A DNA stretch of 64,000 bases from Cupriavidus pinatubonensis (GCF_019602855.1 NZ_CP080767.1:3472001-3536000); one strand, 5' to 3'; positions 34,001-43,878 are shown, numbered from the stretch's first letter. Program-made: numbers and translations. The notes: generated by a model from the letters alone, not told the origin.

Positions 34001-34146
34001 TTCTTGCTCCTGATGAAGCCGCGGGCGATACCTGTTGCCGCCCGGACCCGTTGTTCCGTCCGAATTTGGCCGCGCCGGGCGACGGTTGCCGGCGCAGCGT
34101 CCGGACCGCACGCGCGGTCCGGCTCCTCATGCCAAGGGTTGCCTGT

Positions 34147-34503
34147 TCAGGGCAGCGGCACCTTCCATTGGTGGCGCGGCCCGCCGAGCACATGCACGTG
34201 CAAGTGGTAGACCTCCTGGCCGCCATCCGGGCCGGTATTGATCACCGTCCGGAAGCCGTTGCCACAGCCTGCCGCGCGCGCCAGTTCTGGCACCTTCAGC
34301 ATCATTCTAGCAAGCACCTCCCCTTCGGCTGGACCGCACTCTGCCAGCGAGTCGACATGTGACTTGGGGATCAGAAGGAAATGTACCGGGGCCTTCGGGT
34401 GGATATCGTGGAAAGCCATCATGTCGTCGTCTTCATAGACTTTCCGCGACGGGATCTGGCCAGCCACAATCTTGCAGAAGATGCAATTATCCTGGGAATT
34501 CAT
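34147..34503 (-). CDS. hinT: HIT-family (HinT-like) nucleotide hydrolase
   Basis: The 118-residue protein has the histidine triad HLHVHVLGG (His100, 102, 104), N-terminal CIFCKIVAGQIPS with CxxC, and YEDDDMMAFHDIHPKAP. HinT proteins hydrolyse purine phosphoramidates such as aminoacyl-adenylates. ATG 34503 is the start matching family length. It sits between the histidine genes and tatA, as in related betaproteobacteria. Confidence 0.93.
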   Translation of the reverse strand: MNSQDNCIFCKIVAGQIPSRKVYEDDDMMAFHDIHPKAPVHFLLIPKSHVDSLAECGPAEGEVLARMMLKVPELARAAGCGNGFRTVINTGPDGGQEVYHLHVHVLGGPRHQWKVPLP

Positions 34504-34554
34504 GAAGTTTTCGTTGCGATGTCGGGCGCACACCAGCGCGCCGCCATATCCCGG

Positions 34555-34944
34555 CTAGAAGGACTGCTCCGGATACATTGGCTTGCTGTCGTTGAGGTAA
34601 AGCCAACCCTTGACGATACGATACAGCATCCACAGGGACAGAACGCCCCACACCGCGAAGGCGAGCGGAATCAGCACCACGCTGACGAACAACACACCAC
34701 CGAGAATTCCCCAGGCCACCGACCACCAGAACGAGCGAATCTGCCACGCGAAGTGCGATGCATATAGCGTGCCGCGCGCATCGTCGCGCTTGACGTAGTC
34801 GACGATGATGGCAATCAGCGCCGTCACGCCACCGGTCAGCCAGAAGATCGCGTACAGCGCATAAAGGATGTGCATCAGCTTGCGCAGGCTGCCCTCCCGC
34901 TCGCTGTCGCTGACCGTGACCTGCCCGGTGTAGTCGTTCGCCAT
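34555..34944 (-). CDS. DUF4870-like small membrane protein
   Basis: The 129-residue protein has about three membrane helices (LYAIFWLTGGVTALIAIIVDY, SVAWGILGGVLFVSVVLIPLAF and part of VWGVLSLWMLYRIVKG). The FAWQIRSFWW and YRIVKGWLYLNDSKPM segments resemble the DUF4870/YggT-like group. Function unknown. It lies between hisE and hinT, 45 bases after hisE, and is probably co-transcribed with the histidine operon. Confidence 0.7.
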   Translation of the reverse strand: MANDYTGQVTVSDSEREGSLRKLMHILYALYAIFWLTGGVTALIAIIVDYVKRDDARGTLYASHFAWQIRSFWWSVAWGILGGVLFVSVVLIPLAFAVWGVLSLWMLYRIVKGWLYLNDSKPMYPEQSF

Positions 34945-34989
34945 GCTGGCCCTCCCGATTCAGTGCGCCCTGGTCCACGGGCTGCGGTA

Positions 34990-35367
34990 TCAGCCCTGGT
35001 CCTTGCGGCTCGCCTTTTCCTCGATGCCGGACAGGCCTTCGCGGCGCGCCAGCTCGTTGACGACATCGGCCGGCGTCAGGCCGAAGTTGGCCAGCAGCAC
35101 CATGGTATGGAACCACAGGTCGGCCACTTCATAGACGATCTTGTCGGCGTCGGCACCGGTCTTGCCGGCCGCGCGCGCATCCTTGGCCGCCATTACGGTC
35201 TCGGTGGCTTCCTCGCCGATCTTCTTGAGGATGGCGTCGTCACCCTTGCGGAACAGGCGAGCGACGTACGATTTCTCGGGGTCGCCGCCATTCTCAGGCT
35301 TGCGCGACTCCAGCACCGCAGCCAGGCGCGCCAGCACATCGGTACCGGCGGGTTGGGATTCGGTCAT
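34990..35367 (-). CDS. hisE: Phosphoribosyl-ATP pyrophosphatase
   Basis: The 125-residue MazG-like protein has [23 protein letters not shown] and [18 protein letters not shown]. It hydrolyses phosphoribosyl-ATP to phosphoribosyl-AMP, the second step of histidine synthesis. It is a separate gene rather than a fusion with hisI. Its start overlaps the hisI stop by four bases. Confidence 0.95.
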
Positions 35368-35771
35368 GGTTTGGCCGTGTAGATTTGGGAAGGGTCCTTG
35401 AGCACAGGCTCGACGGTCTGCCAGTCGCCACTCTCGGCGTCACCTTCGAACTTCTGGAAGAAGCACGAATGCCGACCAGTGTGGCAGGCGATGTTGTCGA
35501 CCTGGGTGACCTTGAGCAGTACCACGTCTTCGTCACAGTCGAGGCGCATCTCGTGCACCTTCTGCACGTGGCCAGACTCTTCGCCCTTGTGCCACAGGCG
35601 CTTGCGCGAACGCGACCAGAACACGGCTTCGCCGAGTTCCGCGGTCTTCTGCAGCGCATCGCGGTTCATGAACGCGAACATCAGCACGTCATTGGTGCCG
35701 ACTTCCTGCACGATCACCGGCACCAGGCCGTTATCGTCCCACTTGACCTTGTTGAGCCACTTCTTTGCCAT
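35364..35771 (-). CDS. hisI: Phosphoribosyl-AMP cyclohydrolase
   Basis: The 135-residue protein has the zinc/magnesium-binding motifs [11 protein letters not shown] and CHTGRHSC, and the [15 protein letters not shown] active-site stretch. It opens the purine ring of phosphoribosyl-AMP. The gene lies directly after hisF with a two-base gap and before hisE with a four-base overlap. Confidence 0.96.
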
Positions 35772-35773
35772 GA

Positions 35774-36544
35774 TCAGATCCGCACAGGAATGCCCTCGCG
35801 GGCCATGAATGCCTTTGCCTCGCCAACCGTATGCTGGCCGTAGTGGAAAATGCTGGCGGCCAGCACCGCATCCGCGTGGCCGAGCCGGATGCCATCGGCC
35901 AGGTCCTGCAGGCCGCCGACGCCGCCCGACGCGATTACCGGCACCGGCACCGCATCGCTGACCGCGCGGGTGAGTTCCAGGTCGAAACCGCTCTTGGTGC
36001 CGTCACGATCCATGCTGGTCAGCAGGATCTCGCCCGCGCCACGTGCCGCCATTTCCTTCGCCCACTCCACCGCGTCGAGCCCGGTTGCCTTGCGTCCGCC
36101 GTGCGTAAAAACTTCCCAGCGCGGGGGCTCGCCTGGCGCCGAGCTGCGCTTGGCGTCGATGGCAACCACGATGCACTGCGAGCCGTACTTGCCGGTGGCA
36201 TCCGACACGAGTTGCGGATTGGCGATCGCCGACGAATTGACGCTGATCTTGTCCGCACCGGCGTTGAGCAGGCGCCGCACATCTTCGACGGCGCGCACGC
36301 CGCCGCCAACGGTCAGCGGAATAAAGACCTGCGAGGCCACCGCCTCGATGATGTGCAGGATCAGGTCGCGCCCATCGCTGGTCGCGGTGATGTCGAGAAA
36401 AGTGATTTCGTCGGCGCCCTGCTCGTCGTAGCGTCGCGCGATTTCCACGGGATCGCCCGCATCGCGCAGCTCGACGAAGTTGACGCCCTTGACCACCCGC
36501 CCGTTCGTCACATCGAGGCAGGGGATGATACGTTTGGCTAGCAT
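35774..36544 (-). CDS. hisF: Imidazole glycerol phosphate synthase, cyclase subunit
   Basis: The 256-residue TIM-barrel starts [12 protein letters not shown] with catalytic Asp11. A second catalytic Asp sits in VAIDAKR near residue 130, and the phosphate-binding loops TVGGGVR and IASGGVG are present. HisF uses ammonia from HisH to form imidazole glycerol phosphate and AICAR. The ATG at 36544 gives the conserved start. Confidence 0.97.
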
Positions 36545-36612
36545 GAGATTCCTTGTCCGCCGCGAGACCGGTAGCAGCCTGGCGGTGGCAGCGCCCCGCG
36601 GGGCGCGTTGGC

Positions 36613-37359
36613 TTATTCCCCGTTGCTCAGCTTGTCCGCACGCGCCTGCGCGTCGGTGAAGTTGAGATCGCCGGAGTAGATGGCACGGCCGCAGATGACG
36701 CCTTCCACGCCTTCGTTCTCCACGGCGCACAGGTTGTCGATATCGGCCAGGTTGGACAGGCCGCCGCTGGCAATTACCGGGATCGACATCGACTGCGCCA
36801 GCTTGACGGTGGCATCGATATTGATCCCTTGCAGCATGCCGTCGCGTCCGATGTCGGTATAGATGATGGCCTCCACGCCGTAGTCTTCGTACTTGCGTGC
36901 CAGGTCCGCCACCTCGTGGCCGGTCAGCTTGCTCCAGCCGTCGGTCGCCACCTTGCCGTCCTTGGCATCGAGTCCGACGATGATGTGACCGCCGAACGCC
37001 GAGCAGGCATCCTTCAGGAAACCGGGGTTCTTCACCGCCGCGGTGCCGATGATGACGTACGACAGGCCGTCGTCCAGCCACCGTTCGATGGTGTTCAGGT
37101 CGCGGATGCCACCGCCGAGCTGCACCGGGATCTCGTCGCCGACCTCGGCGATGATGGCCTTGATGGCGGCTTCATTGCGGGGCTTGCCGACAAATGCACC
37201 GTTGAGATCGACCAAGTGCAGGCGGCGCGCCCCTTGATTGACCCAATGGCGTGCCATGGCGGCGGGATCTTCGGAAAAGACGGTGGCCTGGTCCATGTCG
37301 CCTTGTTTGAGGCGTACACACTGACCGTCCTTCAGGTCGATGGCCGGAATGAGCAACAT
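36613..37359 (-). CDS. hisA: Phosphoribosylformimino-AICAR isomerase
   Basis: The 248-residue TIM-barrel starts MLLIPAIDLKDG, with catalytic Asp8 and a second Asp in IYTDIGRDGM. It catalyses the Amadori rearrangement of ProFAR to PRFAR. It lies between hisH and hisF; a 115-base gap follows hisH. Confidence 0.97.
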   Translation of the reverse strand: MLLIPAIDLKDGQCVRLKQGDMDQATVFSEDPAAMARHWVNQGARRLHLVDLNGAFVGKPRNEAAIKAIIAEVGDEIPVQLGGGIRDLNTIERWLDDGLSYVIIGTAAVKNPGFLKDACSAFGGHIIVGLDAKDGKVATDGWSKLTGHEVADLARKYEDYGVEAIIYTDIGRDGMLQGINIDATVKLAQSMSIPVIASGGLSNLADIDNLCAVENEGVEGVICGRAIYSGDLNFTDAQARADKLSNGE

Positions 37360-37474
37360 AATCGTGACGAGCGTGGTTGAGTGAGAGAGATAGAGCCAGC
37401 CCGGCCAGTGGCCGGTCAGTCCGGGTCAATAGGCAAGTATTCCAGAATGGCGTTGGCTGGCTCGGATCGGATCT

Positions 37475-38128
37475 TCAGGGATTCCAGTGCACGAAGTTCC
37501 GGTAAAGCTGCAACCCCATGGCTGCGCTTTTTTCGGGGTGGAACTGCGTGGCAAAAATATTATCGCGTGCTACCGCACTGGTAAACACGACCCCATACTC
37601 CGTTTCGCCGGCAATATGGGCCGGATCCTGCGCGCGCACGAAGTAGCTGTGCACGAAGTAAAACCAGCTTTCGTCCGGGATGCCATCCCACAGCGGATGG
37701 GGCCTGGACTGTTTGACGCGGTTCCAGCCCATCTGCGGCACCTTGTAGCGCGAGCCGTCCGGCTGGGTCATCCCGTCCAGTTCGAAGCGGATGACTTCAC
37801 CCGGCATCAGCCCCAGGCAAGGCGTCTTGTCGGTGCCGGGCCTGGCTTCGCTGCTGGACTCGAACAGCATCTGTTCGCCAACGCACACACCGAACATCGG
37901 CTTGCTGGCTGCCGCCTCGATCACCGCCTCCTGCAGCCCCGAAGCGCCCAGCGCCGACATGCAGTCAGGCATGGCGCCCTGCCCCGGCAGCACCACGCGA
38001 TCCGCGCTCCGAATGCCTTCCGGGGCATCCACCACGCGCACATCCGCCTCCGGTGCCGCGGCCCGCAGGGCCTGCGCCACCGAGCGCAGGTTGCCCATGC
38101 CGTAATCCACAATTGCTATGGTAGTCAT
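37475..38128 (-). CDS. hisH: Imidazole glycerol phosphate synthase, glutaminase subunit
   Basis: The 217-residue class-I glutamine amidotransferase has nucleophile Cys82 in FGVCVGEQMLF and His/Glu in QFHPEKSAAMG near the C-terminus. It starts IAIVDYGMGNLRSV. It feeds ammonia to HisF. Its start overlaps the marC stop by four bases. Confidence 0.96.
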   Translation of the reverse strand: MTTIAIVDYGMGNLRSVAQALRAAAPEADVRVVDAPEGIRSADRVVLPGQGAMPDCMSALGASGLQEAVIEAAASKPMFGVCVGEQMLFESSSEARPGTDKTPCLGLMPGEVIRFELDGMTQPDGSRYKVPQMGWNRVKQSRPHPLWDGIPDESWFYFVHSYFVRAQDPAHIAGETEYGVVFTSAVARDNIFATQFHPEKSAAMGLQLYRNFVHWNP

Positions 38129-38748
38129 GATTTCAAAACAGGCAATAATGTCTTCAGCCCGTCCACAATGAATTCAACGGCCAGCGCCGACAGGATCAGC
38201 CCCATCAGGCGCGTGCCGATATTGATGCCGGTACGCCCCACCACGCGGGCGATCGGATCGGCCGCGCGGAACACCCCATACACCACCGCACCAAGCACCA
38301 CGCCGATTCCGACCAGGATCAGCAACTGGTACCAGTGCTGCGTCTTGCCCGCATAAACGATCACGGTACTGATCGAGCCCGGCCCGGTCAGCAGCGGCAG
38401 TGCCAGCGGCACCACCGCGATGCTTGACCGCGCCTCGGCCTCGTCCTCTTCTTCGGGCGTGGCCTTGGTGCGGCTGGTCTGGGCGTTCAGCATGTTCATG
38501 GCCATCATGATCATGATGAGCCCGCCGCCGACCTGCAGCGACGCCACCGAGATATTGAAGAACTCGATGATCTGCTGGCCCAGCAGCGCCGACACCGCCA
38601 CCACGATCGCCACCGAGACCGATGCAGTCTTGATGGTACGCAGCTTTTCCGCTTCCGACTGCTGGCTGGTCAGGCTGATGAAAAACGGAATGGCGCCGAT
38701 CGGGTTGATCAGCGCCAACAGCGAGATGAACGACTTGAGCGTATCCAT
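38125..38748 (-). CDS. MarC-family integral membrane protein
   Basis: The 207-residue protein has six hydrophobic segments and the MarC/YhgN signatures LLALINPIGAIPFF near the start and LPLLTGPGSISTVIVY mid-protein. A charged loop (TKATPEEEDEAEA) separates the two halves. The function of MarC is not established; it is not a multidrug pump by direct evidence. It is embedded between hisB and hisH with overlapping stop/start at the hisH side. Confidence 0.9.
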   Translation of the reverse strand: MDTLKSFISLLALINPIGAIPFFISLTSQQSEAEKLRTIKTASVSVAIVVAVSALLGQQIIEFFNISVASLQVGGGLIMIMMAMNMLNAQTSRTKATPEEEDEAEARSSIAVVPLALPLLTGPGSISTVIVYAGKTQHWYQLLILVGIGVVLGAVVYGVFRAADPIARVVGRTGINIGTRLMGLILSALAVEFIVDGLKTLLPVLKS

Positions 38749-38840
38749 CGGTTGCGGATGGCCGGTGTCCCGGCCCGGGTTCGCGAAGTTCGGTCAGCGG
38801 GCGCCGCAACCAGCCGGCACGCCTTCGGTTCAGCAGCCGG

Positions 38841-39428
38841 TCAGAGCGTGCCCTTGGTCGATGGAATGGTGTTGGCCGCGCGCGGATCCAGCTCCACCGC
38901 CATGCGCAGTGCCCGGCCGAAGGCCTTGAACACGGTTTCGCACTGATGATGGGCATTGATGCCGCGCAGGTTGTCGATATGCAACGTGACGCCCGCATGA
39001 TTGACAAAGCCGCGGAAGAACTCGATCGTCAGGTCGACGTCGAAACTGCCCACGCGTGCACGCGTGAATGGCACATGGAATTCCAGGCCGGGGCGACCCG
39101 AGAAATCGATCACCACACGCGACAGGCATTCGTCGAGCGGCACGTAGCTGTGGCCGTAGCGGGTGATGCCCTTCTTGTCGCCGATGGCCTTGGCCACGGC
39201 CTGACCCAGCGTGATGCCTACGTCTTCCACCGTATGGTGGTCGTCGATATGCGTGTCACCGGTGGCTTCGACTTCAAGGTCGAACATGCCATGCCGGGCG
39301 ATCTGGTCGAGCATGTGGTCGAGGAACGGCACGCCCGACGCCAGCTTCTGGCGGCCGGTGCCGTCGAGATTCAGGGAAACGCGGATTTGCGTTTCCGATG
39401 TATTGCGGGTGACCTCTGCAACACGCAT
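38841..39428 (-). CDS. hisB: Imidazoleglycerol-phosphate dehydratase
   Basis: The 195-residue monofunctional IGPD has the two conserved metal sites: FLDHMLDQIARHGMFDLEV, then DDHHTVEDVGITLGQA and HHQCETVFKAFGRAL. It lacks the phosphatase domain fused in enteric HisB. The ATG at 39428 is preferred; AGGA in the end of hisC serves as ribosome binding site. Confidence 0.96.
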   Translation of the reverse strand: MRVAEVTRNTSETQIRVSLNLDGTGRQKLASGVPFLDHMLDQIARHGMFDLEVEATGDTHIDDHHTVEDVGITLGQAVAKAIGDKKGITRYGHSYVPLDECLSRVVIDFSGRPGLEFHVPFTRARVGSFDVDLTIEFFRGFVNHAGVTLHIDNLRGINAHHQCETVFKAFGRALRMAVELDPRAANTIPSTKGTL

Positions 39429-39432
39429 GGTG

Positions 39433-40533
39433 TTAATCCTGCAGCGACGCTGCGAATGCCTCAAGGAACTGCGCGTTTTCTTCGGGAGTGCTGACCGTCA
39501 CGCGCAGACAGTTGGCCAGCAATGGGTGCATTTTACTCACGTTCTTGATCAGTACCTTGCGTGCAAGGAGCCGATCGAACGTCTGTGCCGCATCCGGCAC
39601 ACGCGCGAGCAGGAAATTGGCTGCGCTGGGGAACACGGTCACGCCACCATGGGCCGCCATGCCTTCCGCCACACGCGAACGTTCGGCGCGCAGCTGTGCT
39701 GCCTGCTCGTCGAGCACCGCGACGTGCTCGAGCGCGAACAGCGCGGTCGCCTCGGTCAGCACGTTGACGTTGTACGGCGGGCGCACCTTGTCGAGCTGCT
39801 CGAGCCATTGCGGGTCGCCAGCCACATAGCCCAGGCGGATACCGGCCAGGCCCAGCTTGGACACCGTGCGCATGACCAGCAGGTTGCCGAAATCCGTCAG
39901 GCGCGACATCCAGCTTTCCTGCGCAAACGGCTGATAGGCCTCGTCCACGACTACCAGGCTGCGGCAGACGCTACCCTGCGCGGCGCGGACGATGGCTTCC
40001 ATGTCGGCGGCATCGAACAGGTTGCCGGTCGGATTGTTCGGATAAGCGAGATAGACGATGGCGGGCTGGTGCTCGGCCATGGCGGCCAGCATCGCGCCGC
40101 GGTCCAGCGTGAAGTCAGCGCGCAGCGGCACGCCCACGAACTCCAGGCCCGCGAACTGCGCCGACATCGCATACATCACGAAACCGGGCACGGGCGCCAT
40201 CACCTTCGCGCCTGGCCGCGCCGCGGCCAGCGCGAGCATGCTGATGATTTCGTCCGAGCCGTTGCCGAGCAGCACTTCCATGCCGGCCGGCACCTGCATG
40301 ACTTCTTTCAGTTTCGCACGCAAGGCCTCGCTGCTCGGCACCGGGTAACGGTTCAGCGCCACCTCGCCGAGCCGCGCCGCCAGTTCGCTGCGCAGTGCGG
40401 GCGGCAGGCGGTACGGGTTCTCCATGGCATCGAGCTTCACCAGACCATGCGAATCCGGCACGTGGTAGGCGCCCATGGCGCGCACGTCGTCACGGATGAT
40501 TCGCTCGATCAGGGAAGGGTCTACGACTGACAT
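39433..40533 (-). CDS. hisC: Histidinol-phosphate aminotransferase
   Basis: The 366-residue PLP enzyme (fold type I) has LLGNGSDEIISMLA, AYPNNPTGNLFD, and the PLP-binding Lys in RTVSKLGLAGIRLGY. It transfers the amino group from glutamate to imidazole acetol phosphate. It starts 45 bases after hisD. Confidence 0.95.
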   Translation of the reverse strand: MSVVDPSLIERIIRDDVRAMGAYHVPDSHGLVKLDAMENPYRLPPALRSELAARLGEVALNRYPVPSSEALRAKLKEVMQVPAGMEVLLGNGSDEIISMLALAAARPGAKVMAPVPGFVMYAMSAQFAGLEFVGVPLRADFTLDRGAMLAAMAEHQPAIVYLAYPNNPTGNLFDAADMEAIVRAAQGSVCRSLVVVDEAYQPFAQESWMSRLTDFGNLLVMRTVSKLGLAGIRLGYVAGDPQWLEQLDKVRPPYNVNVLTEATALFALEHVAVLDEQAAQLRAERSRVAEGMAAHGGVTVFPSAANFLLARVPDAAQTFDRLLARKVLIKNVSKMHPLLANCLRVTVSTPEENAQFLEAFAASLQD

Positions 40534-40578
40534 GGATGCTCCTGTATGGGCTGCCGCAACGCTGCGGCAGCAATGGGT

Positions 40579-41916
40579 TCAACTACGCTTGAAACGGTAC
40601 TCGGCGCTGCGCGCGTGGGCCTGCAGGCCTTCGCCATATGCAAGTTCGGCCGCGATCTGGCCCAGCATCTGCGCCCCGCCCTCGCTGACCTCGATCAGGC
40701 TTGAACGCTTCTGGAAGTCGTACACGCCCAGCGGCGACGAGAAGCGAGCGGTGCGCGAAGTCGGCAGCACGTGGTTCGGCCCGGCGCAGTAGTCGCCGAG
40801 CGACTCGCTGGTATAGCGACCCAGGAAAATGGCGCCGGCGTGGCGGATCTTCTCGCTCCACTGGCGCGGGTTCTCGGCCGAGATCTCGAGGTGCTCGGGC
40901 GCGATCGCGTTGGCGATCTCGCAAGCTTCTTCCATGTCGCGCACCTTGATCAGCGCGCCACGGCCTGAAATCGATGCGGCGATCACCTCGCGGCGTGGCA
41001 TGCTGTCGAGCTGGCGCTGGATACTTGCCTCGACCTGCGCGATGTAGTCGGCGTCCGGGCACAGCAGGATCGACTGCGCGAGTTCATCGTGCTCGGCCTG
41101 CGAGAACAGGTCCATCGCCACCCAGTCCGGATCAGTCGTACCGTCGCAGATCACCAGGATCTCCGACGGGCCGGCGATCATGTCGATGCCCACGGTGCCG
41201 AACACGCGGCGCTTGGCTGCGGCCACATAGGCGTTGCCGGGGCCGACGATCTTGTCGACCTGCGGCAGCGTCGCCGTGCCATACGCCAGCGCGCCAACCG
41301 CCTGCGCACCGCCGATCGTAAACACGCGATCCACACCAGCGATCTGCGCAGCCGCCAGCACCAGTTCATTGCGCACGCCGCCCGGCGTGGGCACGACCAT
41401 GATGATTTCCTTGACGCCCGCGACGCGCGCGGGAATCGCATTCATCAGCACCGACGACGGGTACGCGGCCTTGCCGCCCGGCACGTAGATGCCGACGCGG
41501 TCCAGCGGCGTCACCTTCTGGCCCAGCATGGTGCCATCGGCCTCGGTGTATTCCCAGCTATGACTGCCGCATTCGATCTTCTGCTTCTCGTGGTAGGCAC
41601 GCACGCGCGCGGCGGCGGCTTCCAGCGCGGCGCGGCGCTTCGGCTCCAGGTCTTCGAGCGCAGCTTCGAGTTCGCTTTGCGAGATTTCCAGCGCGCCCAT
41701 CGACGCCGCCTCGACCCGGTCAAACCGCTGCGTGTATTCGAGTACCGCGGCGTCGCCGCGATCCTTCACGTCGGCCAGGATCTGCGCCACGGCGCGGTCG
41801 ATGGCCTCGTCCTCGCCGGCCTCGAAGGCCAGCACCTCGCGCAGCGCTTGCGCGAAGCGCGGATCGCTTGAATCGAGCCGGCGGATCGACACGTTTTCCA
41901 TTTCGGTTGCGTTCAT
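40579..41916 (-). CDS. hisD: Histidinol dehydrogenase
   Basis: The 445-residue zinc enzyme shows GGKAAYPSSVLMNAIPA, the FTIGGAQAVGALAYG motif, IVGPGNAYVAAAKR, and C-terminal GPNHVLPTSRTARF. It oxidises histidinol to histidine in two NAD steps. A second in-frame Met (MENVSI, six codons in) is an alternative start. Confidence 0.96.
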   Translation of the reverse strand: MNATEMENVSIRRLDSSDPRFAQALREVLAFEAGEDEAIDRAVAQILADVKDRGDAAVLEYTQRFDRVEAASMGALEISQSELEAALEDLEPKRRAALEAAAARVRAYHEKQKIECGSHSWEYTEADGTMLGQKVTPLDRVGIYVPGGKAAYPSSVLMNAIPARVAGVKEIIMVVPTPGGVRNELVLAAAQIAGVDRVFTIGGAQAVGALAYGTATLPQVDKIVGPGNAYVAAAKRRVFGTVGIDMIAGPSEILVICDGTTDPDWVAMDLFSQAEHDELAQSILLCPDADYIAQVEASIQRQLDSMPRREVIAASISGRGALIKVRDMEEACEIANAIAPEHLEISAENPRQWSEKIRHAGAIFLGRYTSESLGDYCAGPNHVLPTSRTARFSSPLGVYDFQKRSSLIEVSEGGAQMLGQIAAELAYGEGLQAHARSAEYRFKRS

Positions 41917-41944
41917 GACTCCATTCCTATCTGGGACGCAGGCC

Positions 41945-42619
41945 TCAGGCCAGCGCCGCCGATGCCTTCTCGAACGCGTCGAGAATCGGCGTCAGCCGTT
42001 CGCGCTTGAGCTTCAGCGCAGCCTGGTTCACCACCAGCCGCGACGAAATCTGCACGATCTCTTCGACTTCCACCAGGTTGTTCGCGCGCAGCGTGCCGCC
42101 CGTGCTGACCAGGTCGACGATGGCATCCGACAGGCCCACCAGCGGGCCCAGCTCCATCGAGCCGTACAGCTTGATCAGGTCGACGTGCACGCCCTTCTTG
42201 GCGAAGTGCTCGCGCGCGGTCTGCACATACTTGGTCGCCACCGACAGGCGCGCGCCCTGGCGCACGGCGTTGGCATAGTCAAACCCGGCCGGCACCGCTA
42301 CCGACATGCGGCAGCGTGCAATGTTCAGGTCGATCGGCGCGTACAAGCCGGTCATGCCGTGCTCCATCAGCACGTCCTTGCCGGCCACGCCGAAATCGGC
42401 CGCGCCGTATTGCACGTAGGTCGGCACGTCCGATGCGCGCACGATGATCACGCGCACAGCCGGATCGGACGTCGGCAGGATCAGCTTGCGCGACGTCTCC
42501 GGATCTTCCATGACACGGATGCCGGCGGCTTCGAGCAGCGGCAGCGTTTCCTTGAAGATGCGGCCCTTGGAAAGCGCCAGCGTGAGCTGGTTGGGCGAAG
42601 CGTTGAATGCGGGGCTCAT
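41945..42619 (-). CDS. hisG: ATP phosphoribosyltransferase, short form
   Basis: This 224-residue HisG has LTLALSKGRIFKETLPLLE, the PRPP-binding stretch EIVQISSRLVVNQ and DLVSTGGTLRANNL. It is the short form without the C-terminal regulatory domain, so it needs HisZ for activity and feedback control; no hisZ lies in this window. It is the first dedicated histidine gene, nine bases after the murA stop. Confidence 0.96.
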   Translation of the reverse strand: MSPAFNASPNQLTLALSKGRIFKETLPLLEAAGIRVMEDPETSRKLILPTSDPAVRVIIVRASDVPTYVQYGAADFGVAGKDVLMEHGMTGLYAPIDLNIARCRMSVAVPAGFDYANAVRQGARLSVATKYVQTAREHFAKKGVHVDLIKLYGSMELGPLVGLSDAIVDLVSTGGTLRANNLVEVEEIVQISSRLVVNQAALKLKRERLTPILDAFEKASAALA

Positions 42620-42627
42620 CGGGTTCC

Positions 42628-43878
42628 TCAGGCGATGCGGCGGATCTTGGCGCCGACTGCCGACAACTTGTCTTCCATGCGGTCGTAACCGCGGTCCAGA
42701 TGGTAGATGCGATCGATCACGGTATCGCCATCTGCGACCAGGCCAGCGATGACCAGGCTCGCCGATGCGCGCAGGTCGGTCGCCATCACGCTGGCGCCGG
42801 ACAGGCGCGGCACGCCGGTCACCACGGCCGTGTTGCCTTCGGCGGTGATGTTGGCGCCCAGGCGGTTCAGTTCCTGCACGTGCATGAAGCGGTTTTCGAA
42901 GATCGTCTCGGTAATGCGGGCGGTGCCTTCGGCCACGGCATTGAGCGCCATGAACTGGGCCTGCATGTCGGTCGGGAACGCCGGGTATTCCGAGGTGCGG
43001 AAGCTCACGGCCTGCGCGCGTTGCGACATGGACAGGCGGATCCAGTCATCACCGGTTTCGATATTGGCACCGGCCTCGCGCAGCTTGATCAGCACCGCGT
43101 CGAGGATCAGCGGCGGAATATCGCGCAGGACCAGGTCGCCCAGCGAGGCAGCGGCCGCGCACAGGAAAGTGCCGGCCTCGATGCGGTCAGCGACGACCGA
43201 ATGCGTCGCGCCATGCAGCTTGTCGACGCCCTGCACGATCAGGCGGTCAGTACCGATGCCGTCGATCTTCGCGCCCATCTTGACGAGCAGGTTCGCAAGG
43301 TCGGTCACTTCGGGTTCGCGCGCGGCGTTTTCGAGCACGGTCTCGCCATCGGCAAGCGTCGCGGCCATCAGCAGGTTTTCGGTGCCGGTCACGGTAATCA
43401 TGTCCGTCACCACGCGCGCGCCCTTCAGGCGCGACGCACGGGCGTGGATGAAGCCGTGTTCGATACTGATTTCGGCACCCATGGCCTGCAGGCCCTTGAT
43501 GTGCTGGTCCACCGGGCGCGCGCCAATGCCGCAGCCGCCCGGCAACGACACACGCGCCTCGCCAAAGCGCGCGACCAGCGGGCCGAGCACCAGGATCGAC
43601 GCGCGCATGGTCTTCACCAGCTCGTACGGCGCCTCGGGCGAATTGATATCGGTGCCCTTGAGCGTGGCGGTGCTGCCGGTCATCTCGGCGTGCATGCCCA
43701 TCTGCCGCAGCAGCTTGAGCATGGTGCGCGTGTCCTGCAGGTTGGGCACGTTGTCGATGGTGACGGTATCGGCCGTCAGCAGGCCGGCGCACAGGATCGG
43801 CAGCGCGGCGTTTTTGGCGCCGGAAACACGGATCTCGCCTTTGAGCGGGCCATTGCCCTGGATCTGGAATTTGTCCAT
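42628..43878 (-). CDS. murA: UDP-N-acetylglucosamine 1-carboxyvinyltransferase
   Basis: The 416-residue MurA starts MDKFQIQGNGPLKGEIRVSGAKNAALP (with Lys22), and has catalytic Cys116 in SLPGGCGIGARPVDQH, the fosfomycin-sensitive residue. It transfers enolpyruvate to UDP-GlcNAc, the first step of peptidoglycan synthesis. It lies between ibaG and hisG, a common order in beta- and gammaproteobacteria. Confidence 0.97.
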   Translation of the reverse strand: MDKFQIQGNGPLKGEIRVSGAKNAALPILCAGLLTADTVTIDNVPNLQDTRTMLKLLRQMGMHAEMTGSTATLKGTDINSPEAPYELVKTMRASILVLGPLVARFGEARVSLPGGCGIGARPVDQHIKGLQAMGAEISIEHGFIHARASRLKGARVVTDMITVTGTENLLMAATLADGETVLENAAREPEVTDLANLLVKMGAKIDGIGTDRLIVQGVDKLHGATHSVVADRIEAGTFLCAAAASLGDLVLRDIPPLILDAVLIKLREAGANIETGDDWIRLSMSQRAQAVSFRTSEYPAFPTDMQAQFMALNAVAEGTARITETIFENRFMHVQELNRLGANITAEGNTAVVTGVPRLSGASVMATDLRASASLVIAGLVADGDTVIDRIYHLDRGYDRMEDKLSAVGAKIRRIA

